Assembly: GCA_034433305.1 (NCBI GenBank)
Contig: DAOUAM010000054.1
Span: 4,180-68,179, forward strand
Source: DAOUAM01 sp034433305
GTDB taxonomy: Bacteria; Chloroflexota; Dehalococcoidia; Lucifugimonadales; DAOUAM01
DNA length: 64,000 nt
Reading direction: 5' to 3'
The translations under genes and the position numbers were made by a program. The notes under the pieces were generated by a model that was not told the DNA's origin, ran no database searches, and worked only from the letters and a program-made list of their open reading frames with translations. Shown here in pieces: positions 26,669 through 34,677 of this stretch; positions within the stretch are counted from its first letter, which is position 1, and the number at the start of each line of letters is the position of its first letter.

Positions 26669-29110
26669 CTAAGGGGTCTGGGATAGGGTGCCTGCCATCT
26701 CGGGGACGGGCGTCTCCTCCAGCGCCGCCTCCAGCACCTGGTCGGCGGTGTCCACGAAGATGAACCGCATCTCCTGGCGCAACGCAGAGGGGACATCTTC
26801 CACGTCACCCTCGTTTCGTCTGGGCAGCAGCACGGTCTTGATGCCCGCCCGGTGGGCCGCCAGCACCTTCTCCTTGATGCCGCCTACGGGCAGCACGCGG
26901 CCACGCAGCGTGATCTCGCCCGTCATGGCCACCTGGCTGCGCACTCGCCGGCCGCTGGCCACGGAGGCAATGGCCGTCGCCATGGTCACACCGGCGGAGG
27001 GGCCGTCCTTGGGCACCGCGCCGGCGGGCACGTGGACGTGTACCGTCCTGCCATCGAAGACACCCGGGGCTATGCCCAGCCGGCCGGCGTTGGAGCGGAC
27101 GTAGGACAGCGCCGCCTGGGCGCTCTCGCGCATCACGTCGCCCAGCATGCCCGTGAGGATAAGGCGCTCCTCCCGGCTGGGCATCAGCGTAGCCTCGACG
27201 AACAGGACCTCGCCGCCGGTGGGCGTCCAGGCCAGGCCGATGGCCACGCCGGGCCGCTCGGTGCGCTCCGCCACGTCCTCGAAGAACCTGGGACGGCCAA
27301 GGTATGCCGGGACAACCTCAGCCGTCACGCGCACCGGCCCATGGCGCCCCTCGGCGATCTCCCGGGCCGCCTTGCGGCAGATGGCGGCTATCTCTCGGTC
27401 CAGGTTACGCACGCCTGCCTCCCTGGTATAGCCACGTATGACGGCCCTAATGGCGTCAGGCTCCAGGGAAAGCTCCTCGGGCTTCAGCGCGTGGTAGGCC
27501 AGTTGCTTGGGGATGAGGTAGCCCTGGGCTATGGACAGCTTCTCCTCGTCGGTGTAGCCAGAAAGCTGCAGCACTTCCATGCGGTCGCGCAGCGGCGGGG
27601 GAATGGTGTCCAGGGTGTTGGCCGTGGTAATAAAGAGCACCTGGGACAGGTCGAAGGCCACGCCCAGGTAGTTGTCCACAAAGCTGTGGTTCTGGGCCGG
27701 GTCCAGCACCTCCAGCAGTGCGGAAGACGGGTCGCCGCGCCAGTCCGCGCCGACCTTGTCAATCTCGTCCAGCATGAAGACCGGGTCCCTGGCCTCGGCG
27801 CGGCGGATGCCCTGGATGATGCGCCCCGGCAGGGCGCCGATGTAGGTGCGCCGGTGGCCGCGTACCTCCGCCTCGTCGTGAATCCCACCCAGGGACATGC
27901 GGACAAATTTGCGCCCCAGCGCCCGGGCGATGGACTGGCCCAGGCTGGTCTTGCCGACTCCCGGCGGCCCCACGAAGCACAGGATAGGCTCGCGGGCCGC
28001 GTCCTCGCCGGCCGGCGTCTGCGGCGCCAGGGTTTCTTCCGCCCCGGCAGGCGCCGCCACTGGCCTGCGCTCCTGGCGCAGCTTGCGGACAGCCAGGTAC
28101 TCCAGGATACGGTCCTTGATCTTCTCCAGGTCGTAGTGGTCCTCGTCCAGCACTCTACGTGCCCGCGCCACGTCTATGGTGCCGCCCGTGAGCTTGTTCC
28201 AGGGCAGGCTGGCCATCCAGTCCAGGTAGGTTGTGATGATTCCATGCTCAGGCGAGGCCGTGGAGATGGCGCTCAGGCGGTCCAGCTCGCGCTCGGCCTC
28301 CCGGCGGGCCTCGGGTGGCAGGCCGGCCTCCTCGATGCGGCGGCGCAGTTCCACCACGCCGGTGCGGTCGCCGGCCTCGCCCAGCTCCTGCTGTATGGTC
28401 CGGAGCTGCTCGCGCAGGAAGTACTCCCGCTGCGCCCTGGTCATCTGGCGCTGGGTCTCCGCCGTGATCTGCCTGCCAAGCTGGCGCACCTGTATCTCAT
28501 GCTGCAGTAGCTCGGCCAGTCGCCGCATCTTGGCCGCGACCGAGTCCATCTCCAGCAGTTCCTGGCGCACGTCCAGGGATAGCGGGGCCGTGGACGCCAC
28601 CAGGTAGGCCACCTGACGAGGGTCGCTCAGCGCCTCCACGGCGCCCACAAGCTCCTTGGGTAGCTCGTCCACCAGTCCCACAAGCTGCTTGAAGAGGTCT
28701 ATCAGCGCCTGGCGCAGCGCCTCGGCCTCGATGCCGGCGACAGGCCCCTCTGGGTCAGGCTGAACGCGGGCCACCATGTATGGTTCCACACTGGTGTATT
28801 CAAGTATGCGCACCCGCTCTATGCCCTGAATGACCAGGCGCAGCGTCCCTTCCGGACCACGGGCAAGCTGGTGAATGACTGCCGCCGTGCCGACCCGAGG
28901 CACGTCGCCGGGGCCGGGCTGCTCCGGGCCATCCGGCCTGGCCGCCACCACAGCCACCAGGCGCTCGCCGCGCATGACATCATCCACCAGGTGGACGGAC
29001 CGCGACTGGCCCACCACCAGGGGGACCACCGCCATGGGGAAAAGCACCATTCCACGGACAGGAAGCACAGGCAGGAGTTCGGGAATCCTGGGGCCTTCCT
29101 GGTCTGTCAT
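26669..29110 (-). CDS. lon: ATP-dependent protease La (Lon)
   Basis: An 813-residue LonA. The LON substrate domain begins 'ELLPVLPVRGMVLFPMAVVP'. A long helical region follows, then an AAA+ module with Walker A 'GPPGVGKTSLGQ', Walker B 'PVFMLDEIDKVG' and sensor region 'LFITTANTLDTIP'. The protease domain has the catalytic Ser in 'KDGPSAGVTMA' and Lys in 'GGIKEKVLAAHRAGIK'. A short Ala/Pro/Glu-rich insertion precedes Walker A. It degrades damaged and regulatory proteins in the cytoplasm. It follows the hsp20 gene by 5 bp, forming a stress operon. Confidence 0.97.
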   Translation of the reverse strand: MTDQEGPRIPELLPVLPVRGMVLFPMAVVPLVVGQSRSVHLVDDVMRGERLVAVVAARPDGPEQPGPGDVPRVGTAAVIHQLARGPEGTLRLVIQGIERVRILEYTSVEPYMVARVQPDPEGPVAGIEAEALRQALIDLFKQLVGLVDELPKELVGAVEALSDPRQVAYLVASTAPLSLDVRQELLEMDSVAAKMRRLAELLQHEIQVRQLGRQITAETQRQMTRAQREYFLREQLRTIQQELGEAGDRTGVVELRRRIEEAGLPPEARREAERELDRLSAISTASPEHGIITTYLDWMASLPWNKLTGGTIDVARARRVLDEDHYDLEKIKDRILEYLAVRKLRQERRPVAAPAGAEETLAPQTPAGEDAAREPILCFVGPPGVGKTSLGQSIARALGRKFVRMSLGGIHDEAEVRGHRRTYIGALPGRIIQGIRRAEARDPVFMLDEIDKVGADWRGDPSSALLEVLDPAQNHSFVDNYLGVAFDLSQVLFITTANTLDTIPPPLRDRMEVLQLSGYTDEEKLSIAQGYLIPKQLAYHALKPEELSLEPDAIRAVIRGYTREAGVRNLDREIAAICRKAAREIAEGRHGPVRVTAEVVPAYLGRPRFFEDVAERTERPGVAIGLAWTPTGGEVLFVEATLMPSREERLILTGMLGDVMRESAQAALSYVRSNAGRLGIAPGVFDGRTVHVHVPAGAVPKDGPSAGVTMATAIASVASGRRVRSQVAMTGEITLRGRVLPVGGIKEKVLAAHRAGIKTVLLPRRNEGDVEDVPSALRQEMRFIFVDTADQVLEAALEETPVPEMAGTLSQTP

Positions 29111-29115
29111 GCCAT

Positions 29116-29526
29116 CTACCTCCCCTGAAGCCTGGGGAGAGCTATGTGTAGCAGGCCCCTGTCGTAGCGCGCCTCCACACGCTCGTGGTCCACGGACGAT
29201 GGTACGCCGATCTCCACCCGGAACGGCCCCTGGCGGATCTCCGCCGCATGGAAGACGCCCCCAGGCTCCATGGGCGGGAGCCTGCGATGCCCTTCAATGA
29301 CCAGGGCATTCTCGTACAGCACCACATCTATGCTCTCCTCGTTGACTCCCGCCACCTCCACGGTGACGAAGAGGCCGCTGGGAGTCTCATACACGTCGGT
29401 GGGCGGCGACCAGCGTGTCTGGAACAGGACGAAGCCCATCGCTCGGGAGCGCAGGGCCTCGGTGAGAGCGCGAGTGCCCTCGCTGCTCACTACCACGTAC
29501 TGGTAGCCAAGCCTTCTGTACCTCAT
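29116..29526 (-). CDS. Hsp20/alpha-crystallin family small heat shock protein
   Basis: A 136-residue holdase. The alpha-crystallin domain covers roughly residues 45-136, with 'PPTDVYETPSGLFVTVEVAG', 'NALVIEGHRRLPPM', 'FRVEIGVPSSVDHERVEARY' and the end 'GLLHIALPRL'. The C-terminal IxI tail is lacking or reduced to the final LPRLQ. The ATG at 29526 has AGGAGG upstream. It is co-transcribed with lon, so aggregated clients could be held by Hsp20 and cleared by Lon. A well-formed promoter lies about 70 bp upstream; no CIRCE element was seen. Confidence 0.9.
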   Translation of the reverse strand: MRYRRLGYQYVVVSSEGTRALTEALRSRAMGFVLFQTRWSPPTDVYETPSGLFVTVEVAGVNEESIDVVLYENALVIEGHRRLPPMEPGGVFHAAEIRQGPFRVEIGVPSSVDHERVEARYDRGLLHIALPRLQGR

Positions 29527-29598
29527 GACGCCAGCCTCCTGCCAGGTAGACCTGCGCCCTTGCCCAGCCGCCCCGGACACGGACTACCTCTCAAGGCG

Positions 29599-29628
29599 AC
29601 TATAATGACAGGCTTCGGGCGGTGTCAA
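29599..29628 (-). promoter_or_regulatory. Sigma70-type promoter for hsp20-lon
   Basis: On the minus strand a perfect TTGACA (29628-29623), 18-bp spacer and TATAGT (29604-29599). The predicted leader is about 65 bases. The gap 29527-29914 also contains the oppositely directed promoter at 29773-29801 and nothing else I can support. Confidence 0.65.
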
Positions 29629-29772
29629 GCCACAGCGCCCAGGCACCCCAGGGAGACACGCCAGCCCTCCAACTGGTCATGGCGGTGGCAACCGGCGCCA
29701 CGTGGCACGAAAATGCACTTGCCCTTGCTGTTGTTCCTCGCTCCGCTAGATATGACTTTCTCAGAGGAATTG

Positions 29773-29801
29773 TTCACCCAGTGATGAAAAGTATGTACAA
29801 T
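29773..29801 (+). promoter_or_regulatory. Possible promoter for the site-2 protease gene
   Basis: TTCACC (29773-29778), 17 bp, TACAAT (29796-29801) in an AT-richer patch, about 110 bp before the ATG. Confidence 0.4.
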
Positions 29802-29914
29802 TACGCGCACAGGACTGGAAGCATTGAGATGGACAATGGCCAGGGAGCACTGGAGGAAAGGGTCGCCTGACAGGGCCAGTCTCCCGGCGGCGGCCGGCGC
29901 CGCGAGGAGGTCCA

Positions 29915-31066
29915 ATGAAGGCTTCAATACGCCTTGGGAAGATCGCGGGCATCGAAATCGGCATTCACTACTCGTGGTTTGTGGTCCTGGCCCTCTTCAC
30001 CTGGAGCCTCGCCGCCGGGTTCTTCCCAGACAGGTACGAGGGCTGGAGCCAGGTGACGTACTGGGGTACAGCCATCGTCGCGGCGCTGCTGCTGTTCGCG
30101 TCAGTGCTGGTGCACGAGCTAGCGCACTCCCTGGTAGCGCGAGGCCGTGGCTTCCCAGTAGAGGGCATCACCCTGTTCATACTGGGAGGAGTCAGCAACC
30201 TGAGGGCCGAGGCCAGAGGCCCCAAGGACGAGTTTGTAATCTCGGCGGCCGGGCCTCTGACGAGCGTGGTGCTGGCGGTCATATTCCGGCTTGCCCTTGT
30301 ACCCCTGGGGGACAGGGATACGCCCGTTGCCGCCGTGCTTACATACCTGGCGCTGGTCAACGTGCTGCTGGCCCTGTTCAACCTGCTGCCCGCCTTCCCC
30401 CTGGACGGAGGCCGCGTGCTGCGCTCCATCATCTGGGGCGCGACGCACAGCCTGAGCAAGGCCACCAGCGTCGCCGCGCGCGTGGGGCAGGTGGCGGGCT
30501 ACCTGTTCATTGCCGCTGGAGTGTTCGAAGTCCTGCGCGGCAACTTCCTGGGCGGTCTGTGGATAGCCTTCGTGGGATGGTTCCTTCAGAGCGCGGCCAG
30601 CACCAGCCTGCGAGAGATGGAGGCCGAGGCCAGCCTGAAGGGCATCCTGGTGGAGGACGTGATGGAGCGGCACCCCCTGACCATCGGCCCCGATGTGTCC
30701 ATCCAGGAGGCCGTCTTTGACTACTTCCTGCGCCATGGCAAGCGAGCGCTGCCGGTGGTCGAGGGCGACAGGCTAATGGGCATTCTGACTCTCACCGACG
30801 TCAAGAGCGTGCCACAGCAGCACTGGGGCAGCAGGAAGGTCCGGGACGAGATGACGCCCGTACCCCTCAAGTCCCTGTCGCCTCACGACGAGCTAGCCCA
30901 GGCACTGGTGCTGCTGGGCCAGGACTCGCTCAACCAGGCGCCAGTGGTGGAGGGCGGCCAGCTTGTGGGGCTGCTGAGCCGCGCTAACATCATTCAGTAC
31001 CTGCACTCGCGCCGCGAGCTTGGCCTGCTGCCCGACGGGAAGCAGCCCCGGGACTTGCAGGGCTAG
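29915..31066 (+). CDS. Site-2 protease family (M50) intramembrane metalloprotease with CBS domains
   Basis: A 383-residue membrane protein. The zinc motif is 'VHELAHSLVARGRGF' and the third ligand lies in 'NLLPAFPLDGGRVLR', both standard for M50/S2P. About six helices span residues 10-230. Two CBS repeats follow from about residue 245 ('VEDVMERHPLTIGPDVSIQE' and 'VRDEMTPVPLKSLSPHDELA'), likely sensing adenine nucleotides. The layout matches the Rip3/SpoIVFB-like CBS group. Substrates may be membrane-bound anti-sigma factors; none lies nearby. AGGAGG precedes the ATG. Confidence 0.92.
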   Translation: MKASIRLGKIAGIEIGIHYSWFVVLALFTWSLAAGFFPDRYEGWSQVTYWGTAIVAALLLFASVLVHELAHSLVARGRGFPVEGITLFILGGVSNLRAEARGPKDEFVISAAGPLTSVVLAVIFRLALVPLGDRDTPVAAVLTYLALVNVLLALFNLLPAFPLDGGRVLRSIIWGATHSLSKATSVAARVGQVAGYLFIAAGVFEVLRGNFLGGLWIAFVGWFLQSAASTSLREMEAEASLKGILVEDVMERHPLTIGPDVSIQEAVFDYFLRHGKRALPVVEGDRLMGILTLTDVKSVPQQHWGSRKVRDEMTPVPLKSLSPHDELAQALVLLGQDSLNQAPVVEGGQLVGLLSRANIIQYLHSRRELGLLPDGKQPRDLQG

Positions 31067-31081
31067 CCCTGGCCCTCGCGG

Positions 31082-31321
31082 CTACCGAAGGGCCTTGACC
31101 AGTTCCTCGTACTCCTCCCTGGTGATCTCGCCACGGGCCAGGCGCCTCCTGACGATTTCCAGCGGCGTTTCCTCCTCGCGCCGTGGCTGGCCTCCGCCCC
31201 GACTCGCCGTGAGCCGGTTGACCACCCATACCACGAGCCAGACGACCAGCGCCCAGAAGGCAAGCGTCCATAGCCCGCCGAGGACCATCCACCATCCCAT
31301 GCCGTCATGAAAGCCCCACAT
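31082..31321 (-). CDS. SHOCT domain-containing membrane protein
   Basis: A 79-residue protein with one N-terminal membrane segment (about residues 8-35, rich in Trp and Val) and a C-terminal SHOCT motif, 'EIVRRRLARGEITREEYEEL'. SHOCT modules are short oligomerisation or targeting elements at protein ends. The ATG at 31321 has an AGGGGG upstream; a longer frame begins further out but lacks such a site. It converges on the site-2 protease gene with 15 bp between stops. Confidence 0.85.
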   Translation of the reverse strand: MWGFHDGMGWWMVLGGLWTLAFWALVVWLVVWVVNRLTASRGGGQPRREEETPLEIVRRRLARGEITREEYEELVKALR

Positions 31322-31553
31322 TCCAGCCCCCTTTACCTGGAGCCTCGGGCCAGGGAGGGACATGCCCGCCCCGACCCACGCTTCTAATGTAGCGCAACCA
31401 GCGTGAGGAAGTCATGACATACCGCCTTCCCACTGGAAAGGCTGGCCGGCCTTCCAGGAACGGAAACAAGACGCGAAAAGTCTGCTATCAATGGGTGAAA
31501 AGCGGTGATAGAATGTTCACTGTGCCTGAACAGGCATGCCTTTTCTCTATGCA

Positions 31554-31573
31554 CGCGGGCATAGACGCCCGCG
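31554..31573 (+). promoter_or_regulatory. Leader hairpin before the RiPP precursor gene
   Basis: A 7-bp perfect stem (CGCGGGC/GCCCGCG) with a 6-base loop, ending 10 bases before the AGGGAGG of the precursor gene. A second small palindrome, TGCCTGAACAGGCA, is at 31521-31534. A TAGAAT at 31509-31514 could be the -10 box, but no convincing -35 is visible. In the gap 31322-31595 nothing else stands out. Confidence 0.3.
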
Positions 31574-31595
31574 CGACCAGTCCAGGGAGGTCTCC

Positions 31596-31781
31596 ATGGC
31601 AGAGGGCAGAGAGGACCGCAAGGGACTTGAGGGCGAGGGGAACTCCTCCAGGCAACATGCAGGCCCGCGCACGCGTCAGCCCTTCGTTGAGCCACGGCTG
31701 AGGTTCGTCGAGCCAAAGCTGGTCAAGCACGGGGACGTTACCAGGGTGACGGCGGGCTTCTTCGGCTCCTTCTCTCCGTAG
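31596..31781 (+). CDS. Putative RiPP precursor peptide with lasso-type leader motif
   Basis: A 61-residue peptide with an excellent AGGGAGG ribosome site. Its second half fits the leader consensus recognised by PqqD-like proteins in lasso-type RiPPs, Y/F-xx-P-x-L-xxx-G-xxxxx-T: Phe37, Pro40, Leu42, Gly46 and Thr52 are all in register. A partial duplicate (FVEPRL before FVEPKL) lies just upstream. Cleavage after Ala53, two residues past the spacing Thr, would free an eight-residue core, GFFGSFSP. The core lacks the Asp/Glu needed for a lasso ring, so another modification is expected. The next three genes encode a kinase-like protein, a radical SAM enzyme and a PqqD-like protein. Confidence 0.72.
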   Translation: MAEGREDRKGLEGEGNSSRQHAGPRTRQPFVEPRLRFVEPKLVKHGDVTRVTAGFFGSFSP

Positions 31782-31794
31782 TCCTGGCCGGGCA

Positions 31795-32802
31795 ATGCGT
31801 GCCACGTTGGTAAAGGAACTGTACTTCCTGTGCGGGCAACCTGTGCAGGTCGTCTGCTCCGACCAGGCGCAGGCGGCAAGGCTGCGTGGCCTGTGGCGTG
31901 ACCTCTTCGTGGTGACTCCCGCCGCCGGTGAGGGCGGCACGCCCGCTGTACGCCTGCACTTCGACGGCATGGGCCAGGATGAACAGAGGCCCCAGACTGG
32001 CGAGCGAGTCTTCTCGTCTCCCCCCCTGGTGGTGACCAGGACCGCTGGCGGCTTCCACATCCGCTGCCGCTCCTCCGCCATGCGCCTGGACCTGGCCGGC
32101 GGCTACGGCAACGCGTCGCTGGACGAGGACTTCTGGGACTATCCCCTGGAAGACCGGCGAGAGTTCTTCCTGCTGACATTCCTCATGCTACTCCGCAGGC
32201 GAGGCCTGTTCGGCCTGCACGCCAACGCGGTGGAAAGCGACGGCGCTGGGCTGTTGGCGGTTGGCAGGTCGGGCTGCGGCAAGACGACCCTCACGCTAGC
32301 CCTTGTACTGGAGGGCTGGCGCTATCTATCGGACGACGCACTGGTGCTGCGGCGAGGCCCCTCTGGCGTGGCCGCGCTGGCCTTCCGAAGGGGCATGTCC
32401 CTGACAGCGGACACCGCCGGGCGCTTCCTGGCACCTGAGGTCTGGCATGGCGGGGCAAGGCTGCGAGAGGAAAAGGTGCTGGTACACCTGGACTCCATCT
32501 TCCCACGCAGCGCCCTGGCCAGGTGCAGGCCACGGGCCATCGTGTTCCCCAGAGTAGTGGGGGCGCGGCGCAGCCAGCTTGTGCCCGCCAGCGAAACGTC
32601 CGCCTTCGTCCGCTTGCTGGAGCAGAGCCCGGGCATCATGACCGACAGGGCCTCGGTCAAGGCCCAGGCGGAAGTCCTCAAGCTCCTCCTGGAGCAATGC
32701 AAGGCCTACGACCTGGCACTGGGCATGGACGTCTTTGAGGCCCCTGGCTCGCTCTCCAGCATACTGCGGCAGGTCCTGGAGGCTGGCCCATGCGGCGAAT
32801 AG
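31795..32802 (+). CDS. HPr kinase-like P-loop protein of RiPP cluster
   Basis: A 335-residue protein resembling the C-terminal catalytic part of HPr kinase/phosphorylase. It has 'GLHANAVESDGAGLLAVG' leading into Walker A 'GRSGCGKTTLTLAL' (Lys163) and 'WRYLSDDALVLRR' (Asp180, Asp181). The N-terminal 120 residues are less conserved. Homologues occur in lasso-peptide operons, where some phosphorylate a Ser of the precursor (PadeK/ThcoK, established). Two Ser residues lie in the predicted core, GFFGSFSP. It starts 13 bp after the precursor gene and overlaps the radical SAM gene by 13 bp. Confidence 0.82.
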   Translation: MRATLVKELYFLCGQPVQVVCSDQAQAARLRGLWRDLFVVTPAAGEGGTPAVRLHFDGMGQDEQRPQTGERVFSSPPLVVTRTAGGFHIRCRSSAMRLDLAGGYGNASLDEDFWDYPLEDRREFFLLTFLMLLRRRGLFGLHANAVESDGAGLLAVGRSGCGKTTLTLALVLEGWRYLSDDALVLRRGPSGVAALAFRRGMSLTADTAGRFLAPEVWHGGARLREEKVLVHLDSIFPRSALARCRPRAIVFPRVVGARRSQLVPASETSAFVRLLEQSPGIMTDRASVKAQAEVLKLLLEQCKAYDLALGMDVFEAPGSLSSILRQVLEAGPCGE

Positions 32803-33827
32803 TCGTGGAGCTTACCGACCGCTGCAACTTGAGCTGCATGCACTGCTTCGCCGGAAGGCATGGCGGCAGCCATGACCTGCCCATGCATGTCCTCCAGCGC
32901 GTGCTGGCCGAGGCCAGGGAATATGACTTCGGGCACGTGAGCTTCACCGGCGGCGACCCGACAGTCCATCCCCAGTTCCCCGAGGCGCTGCGCCTGTCCC
33001 GCGAGGCCGGCTACCAGTACAGCTTCGTCACTAACGGCTGGAACTTCACGTCCATCTATGACCGGCTGCTGCCCTACCGCGACAGGCTCACCGTGGTCAC
33101 CTTCAGCCTCGATGGCGCCACGGAGGCTGTCCACGACCAGCTCCGGGGGCAAGGCTCCTTTCGCCGCGCCTTGAGAGGCATGAGCATCTGCGTCATCGAG
33201 GACATTCCCTTCACCATCAACATGGTGGTCACGGCCCGCAACCAGCACCAGCTCGGGGAGATGGCGGCACTGGCGGCGCGCCTGGGCAGCCGTGGCCTGC
33301 GCCTGTGCCACCTGATGCCATCGCCCCGGACGGCGGCCCTGGGGCTGGACCTCTCACCCGCTGACCGCAAGGCAGTAGAGGCCCAGGTGGCCCGTTTAAG
33401 ACAAGAGGCCCCTGTCCCCGTGGTCATGGCCCCGGGATACCACACTCGCGAGCTGTTCCCCTGCGCGCCCCTGAACCTGGAGGAGGTCAACGTGGACTGC
33501 CAGGGCAACCTCACCAGGTGTTGTCATCTTTCGGGCCACAGCCCGGGCACAGGGCGGGAGGACGTGGTGGGCAGCCTGCTGGCGATGAGCTTCGGGGAAG
33601 CGTACCTGAAGCTGAAGGAGGAGGACCAGCGGTTCAGAGCGTACAAGGCTGAGCGGCTGCGGCAGGGCCGGCTGGCCGACTCGGACCTGTTTGCTTGCTG
33701 GTACTGCTCGGTGTACTACGGTAAGGTGTGGTGGCTGAAGCGCGTCGCGGGCCACCCCTGGGGGCCGCTGGTCTGGCAGCGCGGGCCTGCGGCCTCCGCC
33801 ACTGTGCCGGCTGAGGAAGGGGAGTAG
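32790..33827 (+). CDS. Radical SAM peptide-modifying enzyme with SPASM-like C-terminal cysteines
   Basis: A 345-residue radical SAM protein. The cluster motif is Cys12-xxx-Cys16-xx-Cys19 in 'DRCNLSCMHCF'. 'SFTGGDPTVHPQF' is the SAM-binding GGD/E block. C-terminal cysteines at 225, 237, 244, 245, 303 and 306, including 'CQGNLTRCCH' and 'CWYC', look like a SPASM or Twitch domain binding extra Fe-S clusters. Such enzymes cross-link or epimerise residues in RiPP precursors. The target is presumably the 61-residue peptide. The start overlaps the kinase-like gene, and the PqqD-like gene starts 1 base after its stop. Confidence 0.9.
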   Translation: MRRIVVELTDRCNLSCMHCFAGRHGGSHDLPMHVLQRVLAEAREYDFGHVSFTGGDPTVHPQFPEALRLSREAGYQYSFVTNGWNFTSIYDRLLPYRDRLTVVTFSLDGATEAVHDQLRGQGSFRRALRGMSICVIEDIPFTINMVVTARNQHQLGEMAALAARLGSRGLRLCHLMPSPRTAALGLDLSPADRKAVEAQVARLRQEAPVPVVMAPGYHTRELFPCAPLNLEEVNVDCQGNLTRCCHLSGHSPGTGREDVVGSLLAMSFGEAYLKLKEEDQRFRAYKAERLRQGRLADSDLFACWYCSVYYGKVWWLKRVAGHPWGPLVWQRGPAASATVPAEEGE

Positions 33828-33828
33828 G

Positions 33829-34113
33829 ATGGTAACTCTGAGCACCAAGGCCAGGCCCGACCCGGATGTGCTGTTCACCGGCCTCAGGAACGGGGAGTCT
33901 GTGCTGCTGCACCTGGGCACAAAGACCTACTACAGCCTCAACGAGACGGGGACGCGTATCTGGAGGCTCCTGGCGGAGGGCCTGGAGGTAGGCGAGATTG
34001 GCAGGCGGCTGGAGGCAGAGTACGATGTGACGCTGGAGCATGCCCAGTCCAGTGTCATTCGGCTGGTGGAGGCGCTGGTAAGCGAGAAGCTTGTCCTGGC
34101 CGGCGAGGGATAG
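33829..34113 (+). CDS. PqqD family RiPP recognition protein
   Basis: A 94-residue PqqD-like winged-helix protein, a RiPP recognition element. The hallmark is 'VLLHLGTKTYYSLNETGTRI' followed by 'LLAEGLEVGEIGRRLEAEYD' and a final helix. These proteins bind the leader peptide and present it to the radical SAM enzyme. It directly follows that enzyme's gene, with GGAG before the ATG. The presence of a dedicated recognition protein strengthens the assignment of the upstream peptide as a substrate. Confidence 0.9.
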   Translation: MVTLSTKARPDPDVLFTGLRNGESVLLHLGTKTYYSLNETGTRIWRLLAEGLEVGEIGRRLEAEYDVTLEHAQSSVIRLVEALVSEKLVLAGEG

Positions 34114-34136
34114 CCTGGACAGCGAGGGCATGGAAG

Positions 34137-34667
34137 ATGACCGCCATACGCCTGGCCACAGCGGCAGACGTCCCTGAACTGGCGACGCTGTACTCCCAGG
34201 AGGCAGGCCGGCAGCAGGCCATGGACCCGGTCGTGCAGGTCCTGCCGGGCGTCAACTGGGCTGCCTACGTGGCCGCCAGGCTCCGTCGCAGGAACGCCGC
34301 CATCTTCGTGGCCGAGGACGAAAGTGGGCTGGTCGGCTACATAGACCTCCGCATAGCCCATCGCGGCGCGACGGGCGGCCTGTTGGCGGCGGTGCGAAGG
34401 CTGGCCGGCCGCTGGCGGGGACAGGTGCCCTCAGTCCTGGCACCCAGACGCTACGGCTTCATCGAGGACCTGTATGTCCACCCTCGCCTGGCAGGCCGCG
34501 CTGTATGGGTCGGCATACGGCTGCTGAACGCTGGCCTGCGGTGGTGCCGCCAGCACCGTCTGTCCCACGTGGAGGGCGCCATAGCTATCTCCAACGAGAG
34601 CGCCCGCGCCCTGGCGGACAGGCTGGGGTTCTCCGCCGCCTGGGTCCTCGTTCGGCGAGAGCTATGA
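34137..34667 (+). CDS. GNAT family N-acetyltransferase
   Basis: A 176-residue GNAT. It begins 'MTAIRLATAADVPELATLYS', has the central strand 'FIEDLYVHPRLAGRAVWVGI' (a degenerate acetyl-CoA loop) and ends with 'AIAISNESARALADRLGFSA'. The usual Q/RxxGxG/A reads 'AGRAVWVG', a weak match. Being 23 bp after the PqqD gene, it may acetylate the peptide product or confer immunity (inference). It could equally be unrelated. Confidence 0.82.
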   Translation: MTAIRLATAADVPELATLYSQEAGRQQAMDPVVQVLPGVNWAAYVAARLRRRNAAIFVAEDESGLVGYIDLRIAHRGATGGLLAAVRRLAGRWRGQVPSVLAPRRYGFIEDLYVHPRLAGRAVWVGIRLLNAGLRWCRQHRLSHVEGAIAISNESARALADRLGFSAAWVLVRREL

Positions 34668-34677
34668 CGCCCGGAGG

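Noticed and set aside
31596..34113. Canonical lasso peptide cluster
   Set aside because: The leader motif fits, but the eight-residue core has no Asp/Glu for the macrolactam, and no asparagine-synthetase-like cyclase or leader protease is encoded nearby.
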